From contig BBXU01000128.1 of NCBI GenBank assembly GCA_001598975.1, forward strand, positions 1-17,110: a DNA stretch of 17,110 nt. The letters run 5' to 3'. Made by a program: the position numbers and the translations under genes. Of this stretch, positions 1-8,055 are shown piece after piece. The notes under the pieces are model-generated. The model was not told the origin of the DNA, ran no database searches, and saw nothing but the letters and a program-made list of their open reading frames with translations. Origin of the DNA: Parachlorella kessleri. Its lineage: Eukaryota; Chlorophyta; Trebouxiophyceae; Chlorellales; Chlorellaceae. How positions within the stretch are numbered: the stretch's first letter is position 1; every line of letters begins with the position of its first letter.

Positions 1-477
1 GGCGCGTGTTATGGCTATATGACCTTCTTGGGAAGCCCGGCCTGCCCGATGTTGTTGATGCAAGGTTTGGTGGATGGTGACAGGTGCTTGTGGGCTTAAG
101 CATGTGTGCTATAATAGCAGCCGTGTGGAAAAATGTCGGCTGATGCGAATTGATGGTCAGCTGAGCGTCGGGAACTTCGTTGTCATTTCATTCCCCACAT
201 AGAAATAAGTGTTTAATTACCTCCAGTGATCTTCATTCATGTCTTGGGCAGATTTTGTGAGATCTGCTGTGCCTCTTACAAGGGGTTGATTGAGAGTCAC
301 AAACTGTGTTCAAGACCGTGCCATCGCCACAAGTACAACAGCATAAATTCAGAGCTGCAGGGACGCAGCTCTCTAATAGTCACGAGGGCAGAACCACATA
401 CGACCTAGTGGGCCGAAGAAATTAAATGAGCGCAAGTAAGCATTGGTACAAGCAATGGAACAACAGAAGCATATCTG
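1..477. other. Non-coding left flank, including 3' UTR of the HAD phosphatase
   Basis: I see no supportable coding exon here on either strand. The short open frames have no splice partners or recognisable protein pattern. The part next to position 477 should be the 3' UTR of the minus-strand phosphatase gene, with a UGUAA signal at 276-280. The outermost 200 bases could belong to a gene beyond the left edge. Confidence 0.5.
276..280 (-). terminator. Candidate poly(A) signal TGTAA of the HAD phosphatase gene
   Basis: On the minus strand these bases read TGTAA, the usual poly(A) signal of green algae, about 200 nt after the phosphatase stop codon. A second TGTAA overlaps the stop codon itself (477-481) but would leave almost no 3' UTR. 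Confidence 0.45.
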
Positions 478-2134
478 TTACATCCCCTCTACCACAGGCA
501 ACCCCAGCTTCGCCATTTGCTGTAAGCTGGTGTCTACGCGGGTATGGTGGATCAGGTGCCACCCCAGCGGCCTGGCGCCTGCCACATTGGCAGCCTGCAT
601 CACCACGAGCATCTCCTCTGTGTCCAGCAACACCACAGGACTACACTTTAGCTACACACATAGTCCGAGAAGTAGGCTAGGTAGGGGCAAGTCGGCAGGT
701 GCGCAACTACAGCAGGATATGCAGAGCTACCTGGTACATGAGCATCACGCTCCTAGGCTTACCTTGTCATCTATGAACAACAGGTCTGGCCCCGTCAGCC
801 CTGTCACATGCTCAACAGCCCTATACATCTCCTCCTCTGGCTTGTAGCTCCGGACCTCGTGACTTAGAATGTAGCCATCAAACCTGCATATCCGTTCATA
901 AACCGTGTGGGCTACAGGTAGCGCCCTCCACAGGCGCCTACCCTGGGTACATTTTGCACATGGTGAGGTCCACTGACCCTGGCACATCTCCAGATTTGAA
1001 TGTCATGCCACAGTCGCGCTGCAGGGGCCGGACATGGCTGCTTTACAAATCATTCACAACCACCGCTGCACCTGAGGCGCAACACTTAGATCACTGCACA
1101 AATGTGAAGGTCCTCAGCAACCTACCCGGAGAAGAAAGGGTAGGTATCCTTCACGTGCTGGATGTGGAGCTCACTGGAATTTGAACAGATATATGTCGGC
1201 ACTCCCACTGACCGGAGCATCTGCTGCTGAGCAACCATAGCGTCATTAGGGGTGAAAATGTCTGCGTACAACCCACAAAAATCCTGCAGCCCACATGTCA
1301 GACCTGCAGCAAGCGAGCATGCTGACAACTCGTACCCGGAAGGGAGGGCACACAGCTATTGTTGTTGCGCACTTGGTGTATATGCAGGCCACCACACCCC
1401 TCCTCAGCTGTCATGCGCTTGGTTGAGATGTCCCTTGTGCCCAAGCAAAATGCTGGAACCGGATTGCGGCATGGCTGGACGCACCGCCAGCCTTGGCCAC
1501 TGCCTCGTAAAAGGCTAGGGTGGTGAACATGCCACGCTCAAACTGCTCAACCAGGGACTGCTCTGAAGGCGCCCCGGCTATATCCCCTAACCCGTGGCCA
1601 AACAGCTCAAGAAGCCGTTCCTGCAGGTACCCAGGGGCAACCAAGGCCGCCTTGGCTCGCCTGTGCTGCAAGCCAGAAAAAGAAGTTGGGAAAGTAGCGG
1701 AATGGCGCCACTCACAGCAGAGACATCACCCGTCGTATGAAGGGCAGAAAGAGCTTTAGCTGCCCGTGAGAAATCGAAGTCTAGCAAAACCTGCACATAG
1801 CAGAAGCATTGCAAGCCATATGCGCCGAGCGTAAACCATTCCCCTTTTAGGCATGAAAACCAAGAGGCCACCTCGAAGCCTGGAAGTTCTTATGTGCAAG
1901 ACTCGTGTTGCCAGGCGCCACCATCTCTGACAGGGTGCCTAAATACAGTCTCATCCCTCCCTGCACAAGTACAGGTAGGCTGCAGGCCAAAGTCACCTTT
2001 CCAAGATCGAACACCACCGCCCTTGGCGCAGCTCGTGCCCTGATCAAGCACCTTGCTTGCCGGGCTCCATGCCACAAGGAAGCGGAGGTGGCACGAATCC
2101 GCACCTCGAGATGCCTGCTGATTGATAAATGCAT
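478..2134 (-). CDS. HAD-superfamily phosphatase, YihX-like, probably organelle targeted
   Basis: Six exons in minus-strand order: 2134-1997, 1790-1716, 1665-1485, 1303-1126, 883-763, 615-478. All junctions are GT-AG, the phases agree, and the product is 276 aa. Residues 1-38 are basic and Ser/Arg rich with no acid apart from one Glu, which looks like a transit peptide. HAD motif I is VVFDLGKV (Asp43), followed by LLDFDFSRA, closely like the start of bacterial YihX. Motif II is YICSNS (Ser172), motif III SYKPEEE (Lys205) and motif IV LLFIDDK (Asp229, Asp230). The C-terminus has NVAGARPLGWH. HAD enzymes of this type hydrolyse small phosphate esters; YihX acts on glucose 1-phosphate, but the substrate here is unknown. 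The second motif I Asp is Gly, as in YihX. The start at 2134 is the last in-frame ATG before the domain; another lies at 2194. It diverges from the next gene across 126 bp. Confidence 0.88.
1666..1715 (-). other. 50-nt mini-intron in the phosphatase gene
   Basis: The intron starts GTGAGT and ends in a strong pyrimidine tract plus GCTTGCAG. It joins two phase-0 exon ends and is one of the shortest introns in the window. Confidence 0.75.
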
Positions 2135-2260
2135 TATTATACTGTTGAATGAATACTCAATCAATGTGGTTCGCTTGTCCAGGCGCAAAAGCATGAGTCA
2201 GTCCCGCCAGCGCCCTAGATTAGAGGGTTCCGTTCCGATATTGTGATAGCTGCGGTTCAC
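2135..2260. promoter_or_regulatory. Short divergent promoter region between genes 1 and 2
   Basis: Only 126 bp separate the two predicted start codons, so both 5' UTRs and promoters must share this space or overlap the neighbouring transcript. I see no clear TATA box. If the phosphatase starts at 2194 the gap shrinks to 66 bp. Confidence 0.4.
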
Positions 2261-2855
2261 ATGCATACCGCTAAAGACATACAAACTGTACCTTCCACAG
2301 GTCCCATTAGAAGGAGTCCCCATATGTCGGGTACAGCTGCAAGGCACTTCCAGCGCTCTGTTTCGCACGCTTTGAGGAGGTCCAGAACAGCGACGGAGAG
2401 CATGATCAGTAAGCTGGTAAGCCGACACGGAAGTTGGGGCCCTGTGTCTGCACCCCTTGCCGTGGGACATCGCGCTCCTTTGAAGCTCTTTCCCTTTTGC
2501 TGGTGCTTCAGTACGACGAAGCATCTGCCTTCTCCATCGGGGAGGAGTTGAGCTTGCACGTCAAGCAGGTGTCTAAATGGGTCCGCAAGGCCGCGCTGGC
2601 GGAGAGGTGGGTGTATAGAGAGACCAGCTGGGTGGTTAGTATGCTTGCATACTGAACCTCAATATCGGCTGTGCGGTTCGTGAGTTATTGCTGCAGGGAG
2701 CTTGCCACGCTGACACCTGTCGGCTGCCGGGCCTTGCACCTGGCAACACGATTGGTTTGTATCTGTCCTGCAGGCGAGCAGCTGAGCGCAAGCGCAACGC
2801 GAAGGAGCGCTACTACAGGCGGGCTGACCAAGGCGATGCGGAGGTAGCGTTGTAG
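2261..2855 (+). CDS. Small basic protein, possible homeodomain-like helix-turn-helix
   Basis: Proposed exons 2261-2416, 2512-2606 and 2774-2855 give 110 aa. The last two exons are the best supported: they join in phase across GTGGGT and CTGCAG and end at TAG. They encode IGEELSLHVKQVSKWVRKAA and then a very basic tail, RRAAERKRNAKERYYRR. The pattern L-x-V-x-Q-V-x-x-W resembles helices 2-3 of a homeodomain, but the positions matching Asn51 and Arg53 are Lys and Ala, so DNA binding is doubtful. The first exon is chosen because it carries the only in-frame ATG codons and a phase-0 GTAAGC donor. It is Arg/Ser rich and nearly free of acids up to residue 40, so a mitochondrial leader on a non-DNA-binding protein is an alternative. 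I do not recognise the family, and the N-terminal exon may be wrong. Confidence 0.4.
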
Positions 2856-3265
2856 GGTTGCAAGAGAGTAGCAAATGGTACATGAAGTGGCGGTTTTCTT
2901 AGAGGCACCAGGGACACTCTCACAGGTACACGACTCCCTATATGTTGCATCATCCCTCATCCTGATTTGATGTATTATGCAGTTGAACTTGTTTCTCCAT
3001 CCTCTGGAAATAGTTTTGGGCGAGTCTTGTTGTTTCATGGCATTGCTTGGCATCCTCACTGGATGCTGATACGCCCACGGGACATCTGTTCGGTTTATTG
3101 ATCACTGATGATTTTGGTTGTATCATTACCGACCCCTGTACAAGGAAGGGCATTTCTCATGCATGATATGCTTCTTTCATTTATCTCCAGCTGTGTTGCT
3201 GGTCAACTGTACCACCATAGTGACTCCCTGCCTACCCTCGCTGTACACCTACTTCTGCTTTTTGG

Positions 3266-3270
3266 TTACA
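3266..3270 (-). terminator. Candidate poly(A) signal TGTAA of gene 3
   Basis: TGTAA on the minus strand, about 84 nt after the stop codon of the plastid membrane protein gene. Confidence 0.55.
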
Positions 3271-3292
3271 CCTTGGGATGATGTGTCTGACA

Positions 3293-3297
3293 TGTAA
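3293..3297 (+). terminator. Candidate poly(A) signal TGTAA of gene 2
   Basis: This is the first TGTAA on the plus strand after the stop of gene 2, about 440 nt downstream. It lies past the minus-strand signal at 3266-3270, so the two convergent transcripts would overlap. Confidence 0.4.
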
Positions 3298-3353
3298 AAT
3301 CAAATGGTCCCACTACCCATTTCCCGGCAATTTCCCAGCGATGCGACTGTATG

Positions 3354-5732
3354 CTAGTCTTCATGACTAGAAAGCCCGGTAATGCGTCGGCGTTGTGGGC
3401 CTTCAATCCTCCTCCGCGCATCGACCAGCGAGATTGTGGTGTACACCGCTGTCGCGCCCGCAGCATAAAGCAGTCCCTGCGACAGGGGCAGGGATCCAGA
3501 GCTTAGCCATTGGAACGACTAGCACCTACCAGACAGACCCCCCTCGCAAGCTCCTGCCAACAACACCGACAACCCCCTGGCCCCTCAATAATCGAGATGG
3601 TTCTATGTGCAAAGCATATCATAATCACTCCCCAAGCCGCCTTGTGACCTTGCCATGCGGTATGGCACTGTCCTGCTTCCCAAGCTCCCCGCTGTCACGC
3701 ACGCAGTACTAGCCGGCGTGCCCAGCTGCTGTGTTGGCTGCCACCTAACTTGTACCCCGCCAGCCCCCCACTCACCAGGTAGGACGCCACCACGCTCACA
3801 GCGCCCACCGCTGCTGCCCCAAAGAAGAGGAGCAGGCTCCCCCAGCTGGGCTGGTACGACAGCAGCAGCGAGGGCAGGCGGGCGAGGAAGACAAACACCG
3901 AGACGGTGAGGCCGGTGGTGAAGTTCACGACCGTGGTGATGATGAGCTGGATCAGGAGGCCCAGCCAGTCTTGGTCGCGGGAGTTCATGAGCCGGAAGAC
4001 CGCGTCCCAGAAGCTCTGCCGCTGCGCAAACACCTTGCCGCTGTGGAAGCTTTTCCTGCAGGCACTGGTGCAGGGAACCTTGGCTTTCTGCAAACCAAGC
4101 TGGGCAAAGCAGCAGGGCTGATTATCTGTCCTCCCTGCAAGTCTGCCCGATCACCAACGCGTTCGTCAGATAGGCTGAGCCACAAGGCTTCACTGACCCC
4201 CTGCAGTACCCCCACACACCCCACCAGGTCTGCACTGCCATGGGTGCCTCCTCCAGCTGGCTGCCACCGCACCAGACCCACAAACAAACATGTGCCACAC
4301 CCACACACGATGCCCACCAAGAATTTACTTCAGGCCACGCCCGCAGTCAATTGCACCAGGTCTTCCCACCCACCAACCAACCCACCCACCAGAACAAGTC
4401 CCGCGACTCCGCGAGTCCCGCTGCGCTCCACAGGCCCAGCTGCGCTTTGCCTTCGCTGAACAGCCGCTCCTGCTGCCGCTTTATGGCGTCCACCTGCGCC
4501 TTGGCCGCATCCACCGCCGGCTGCTTCTTGAGAACGCGCTCCCTGTACGGCGACCTCCACCTCCAGAACCACACCTTGTCGGCATACAGGTTAGCCTCCA
4601 GCTGGGAGTACTCCTGGTAGGCTGCAGCCAGGGTGCTGTCAAGTGCCTCTACCTGCAGCATGGCAGGTAGGGTACACGCAGAGCACTTGCTGGTACAGCG
4701 AGTAGGTGTGTGCTGGGGCAGGCCCACCTGGTAGAATGCAGCCCTTTGCAAAGGGGCGCAGATGCATGTCCATGTATCGCATTCACCTCACCTGCTTGAG
4801 CTTATTCTCAAAGGCCTTGACCTGTTCTTCGGTTGGACGCACTGGGGGTCGTGCCCACAGCATGAAATACCTGCGAACCATGAACCGTCTTGGCTTGTGT
4901 GGACTGCACCCATACATCCTACTGGTGCTGCTCAAGCAACTTACAGTCCAAGCAGCCATAAAAGAAGCGCTGTGCTGGTTTTGGGGTGCTTGTGCGGCCT
5001 GAAGTTTGCTATGAAGGTAACTAGGCCACCCGGCCTGCTTGGCTGGACCGCACGTCTGCTGTCCATCTGTCAGGTACTTGGGGTTCGAGACTACGAGCTG
5101 CTCCGCGCCAAGTTCAACAAAGGAAGCAGGGTTGAGTTGATCGCAGGCCAAGACTGCCTCATGCAAGGGCTACTGTACTACTTCGTACCTAGCATGAATC
5201 ACTGTTTTTCACACCTTCCTGGAGCAGTCTTTCGTAAATGGGTGGGTCGCGCCCTCCCAAACGCATCCTTGGCAGGCCGCATGCGCAGCAGGAGATGCCG
5301 TGGTGCCCATGAGGGTGCATCAAAGGGTTGTGCATGTTGCCAGGTTTTGACAACAGCCGCCTAACACTCTCCAACTTGCTAACCGTCCAAGGTGCTGCAA
5401 CCCTCCAGTAGGTGGGCTGACGACACAAGGGCGCCCTCTGGGCTTTATAGAATGGTGGCAGGAAGTACGAACTGCAAAGAGGTAGGGGTGAATGTACTGA
5501 CTGGGCTGGAGGCAAGGACACCCCTAAGTTTGCCTGTCTGATGCAGTAGTTCTCTGCCGAGATAAGCTTAAGCCCTGGAGGAGTAGGTGCAGCTGCAATT
5601 GAGGCAGGGGCGGCAGAGAACAGGGTGAAGTCTGGGCTCTGTTAGTTACTTGCGCAGCAGGCTGCAGACCTTGATGTTGCGCAAAGCCGACGATGTTGGG
5701 CACCCTTGCTTGAAACATCCCAGCGGGTGCAT
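3354..5732 (-). CDS. Predicted plastid membrane protein with coiled coil, function unknown
   Basis: Seven exons in minus-strand order: 5732-5650, 5471-5215, 5153-5078, 4870-4792, 4652-4390, 4055-3776, 3476-3354. All junctions are GT-AG and in phase, giving 386 aa. The first 60-70 residues are basic and hydroxylated, like a chloroplast transit peptide. A soluble part follows with PIYERLLQEVLACDQLNP and FVELGAEQLVVSNP. Residues about 150-240 are a charged, probably coiled-coil stretch (EEQVKAFENKLKQ, DAAKAQVDAIKRQQERLF). About 284-312 and 326-365 are hydrophobic and should form two to four membrane spans (LGLLIQLIITTVVNFTTGL, FFGAAAVGAVSVVASYLGLL). The tail is Arg-rich. The plan resembles unnamed plastid membrane proteins of land plants; I infer an envelope or thylakoid location. 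The two 5' exons are the least certain. It lies 171 bp behind gene 4 on the same strand. Confidence 0.8.
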
Positions 5733-5746
5733 CGCCTTTCCAAGGC

Positions 5747-5751
5747 TTACA
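5747..5751 (-). terminator. Candidate poly(A) signal TGTAA of gene 4
   Basis: TGTAA on the minus strand about 153 nt after the gene 4 stop and only 14 nt before the predicted ATG of gene 3. Cleavage the usual 10-20 nt further on would fall at or inside the next gene's start codon region. Confidence 0.5.
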
Positions 5752-5903
5752 TGCACGATTTCCTATACCAAATCGTTACCTAAGCAGGCAGGCCTTTCAG
5801 ACCAGGTCATAAACCCACACATGTAGCTGACACATTGAAATGTTAGTGTCAATAGTAGACACCCCCCTGTGACAGTAGTGCGCCGAGTGTCGCTGCTGAC
5901 AGC

Positions 5904-7531
5904 TTATTCGGCCTTGGGTCCAGCAGGGGCCCCCCCACCGGCTCCCATGGCATCCCCCGTGAAGTCTGCTATGAACTGCCCCAGGTGCTTCTTGTAGCTC
6001 CGCACCACGTTCAGCCCCAACAGCAGGCTGGAGACAACACCTGGAGAGAAGGCGCAGGACTCAGCCTTTATCGACAGCCACAGCCTTGTGTGAGTCGGTG
6101 TCATGGACACACAGAAGGCAAGGTCACCCTGACCTCAAAGTCTCCAACAGTAAACTTTAAAACTCAATAAACTGCCCTTTTTACCTTGTAGTTACCAGGT
6201 TTGGCCCTGTCCTGCCTTGTCGCTGCGTTCCAGAGACCAAGTGCACAGCTGCTGTGCTCATGCTTGATACCCGCATCACACTAGCGAATGCATGTCTTGA
6301 ACCAGGCACTGCGGTGCTAGCTGTTCTTCTTCCCGTTATGCAGGCTTTAGGCTATGCAGCAGTATGCCAGCAGCACCGCCCTTCCCCCTTCCTGGTGCGG
6401 CCTCACCTGCCGCAAACAGCAGTGTCAGGCCCCGCTCCTGGTCCACCTCATGCTGCACTTGCCAGCGGTAGTACACCAGCAGGTGCTTGGGCCAGTGGGT
6501 GGAGTTGGCAAACTCGGCCACCAGCTCAGCATGCCGCCGCTGGTCCTCCTCTGGCAGCTGCTTCACCTGCAACACGCGCTTGGCAAAGGCCTTACCTAGC
6601 ATGTCCGAAGCAGCGGGGCGGGGCCATGGCACAGCCACTGGTTCTGACTGTGGGTGCCGACTCAATCCGAAATTTGCTGGCCGACAACCTAGCCGACCGC
6701 TGGATAGTGAACTCTCACAGCCTGAAAGGTGTTTCAAGCCCACTTGCTGGGGCCTACCTGCGCCCCCACTGACTTGAGCTGGTCCCCCGACCGTAACAAG
6801 TCCACTTCCACATACGGCGGCTGCTGTGCCCACTTGCCGATTATTAGTAGCCAGGGTGTCAGCAAGCGCTCCCCTGCAGCAATAGCAGTATCCAGGCTGG
6901 AGGCCAGTTCCCAGACCAAAATAAGACTGTTTGGGTATATATAGGCCCTGCTGAGCCCTGCCGCGGCCAGGAAGTTATCAGGAGCTGCATCAGAAGGGTG
7001 AGCCGAGCAAGGCATGGCAGGCAACATAGACAGCAAGAGGCGCACATAGGCGAGCAGTGAGCACATAGTGAACTTGCCATCGAAGCTGAACTGTATCTTA
7101 TAGTCGTCGGCTGCCTCGAAATCTATTGGTTGTGGGATTGGTACCGCAACCTGCACGATCCCAGCAGAGTTGAGGCAGTCTTGATGCTCTGCAACGCCTA
7201 TAGGGTGGTTAAGGGCAGAGAAACGTGGGCAGCTCACCAGTCGATCAGTACCAAACCTGGGACAATGCTGGCCCAAGAGGTCATGCCACTGCGTCCTTTT
7301 CTGCAGCCAGAGCAGCTGGTAAGCTTTGGTGAGTGTTCGGCCTGGAGATAGCACATAAGCATACTGTGCACAGCCTCTTGACTGGGTCGCACCAACTCTT
7401 GACCAGCTCACCCCGTGGAACTGTCCCTTGCGCGCTGTGGGGATGAAGTCGCCGTCCTGGAAGTTGCCAAGGCAACCCACTGCCCCTAGCACCCATACCA
7501 AGAGCAGCCTTAGCCCTAGTCCTACCCCCAT
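5904..7531 (-). CDS. Single-pass membrane protein with signal peptide, function unknown
   Basis: Six exons in minus-strand order: 7531-7412, 7300-7238, 7150-7074, 6926-6758, 6566-6407, 6040-5904, all GT-AG and in phase, giving 241 aa. Residues 1-22 (MGVGLGLRLLLVWVLGAVGC) form a signal peptide. The lumenal part has QFHGKRTQWHDLLGQHCPRF, two Trp-rich stretches and a possible N-glycosylation site, NST at 164-166. One membrane span lies at about 189-209 (LTLLFAAGVVSSLLLGLNVV), followed by a short Gly/Ala-rich cytosolic tail. This is the layout of a type I endoplasmic reticulum or secretory-pathway membrane protein; I cannot name the family. The junction 7074/6926 is uncertain: a donor at 7065 and acceptors nearer 6900 also keep the phase. 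An upstream in-frame ATG at 7561 is less likely because it would bury the signal peptide. Confidence 0.75.
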
Positions 7532-8055
7532 GGTATTGCTGCTAGTGGTGTAAGGCTTCACCCTTTCCTGTAAGCTTGCTTGTAGACGCTTTTTTAAAGC
7601 TAGATCAGAATCGAACTGAGCATGGTGGGTAGCACCCGATATAAGCCCTTGTAACTATATATTGAGTTGTAGGCAATCAAAGGCTGCATTCCCTGTGTCC
7701 AGGTGTGCCCAGGTACAGTTCACCCCCGCTTTACGCTCCCGCGCCTACAGCGCCTGCAGATGCCTTGTCTTGTCCTGTCGTGTGGCAGTCGGTTGCACTC
7801 TTTCAACTGAGAACGTGGAGAGCTGGTTGGCAGGGCTGCCCAGACCGCCGTCCCACTCTCACGGCGAGAACAAGGTGTGTGCATGTGTGAACACAACAGA
7901 CAAGACTGGTGGTCTCGTAAGGCCTGTAGAAGTACTTTATATGTGATAAACATGTCCTCTGCTGGCATGCGTAGTGCCTGCCCATGACCCCTCAAGCGCC
8001 GGCCGGCTCCTCACAGTCGTGCTAGCCCGCTAACCTAGAACTTTCTGCCGCGCAG
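7532..8055. promoter_or_regulatory. Divergent promoter region of genes 4 and 5
   Basis: These 524 bases separate two start codons that point away from each other. The bases just before the gene 5 ATG are CGCGCAG, and an AAG/GTGTGT donor-like site lies near 7875, so a 5' UTR intron in gene 5 is possible. No protein-like exon is seen; the open frames here share no splice partner. Confidence 0.45.

Larger units (their letters stand above)
2856..3353. other. Convergent 3' UTR region of genes 2 and 3
   Basis: These 498 bases lie between the stop codons of two convergent genes. They are AT-richer than the exons and hold no supportable exon. The two TGTAA signals at 3293-3297 (plus) and 3266-3270 (minus) are the only features I can name. 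Confidence 0.6.

Noticed and set aside
1284..1303. Alternative acceptor at 1284-1285 for phosphatase exon 4
   Set aside because: It has a good CTGCAG site but gives the wrong phase after the GTGCGT donor at 1484; the acceptor at 1304-1305 keeps the frame.
3971..4670. Overlapping plus-strand open frames of 126-162 codons
   Set aside because: They are shadows opposite exons and an intron of the minus-strand plastid membrane protein; they are Pro/Thr/His rich and have no consistent splice partners.
6734..7561. Treating the 275-codon minus-strand frame of gene 4 as one uninterrupted exon
   Set aside because: GTGAGC...CAG splice sites in matching phase sit exactly where the protein changes character, and the spliced product is more coherent; kept as a finding because retention stays possible.
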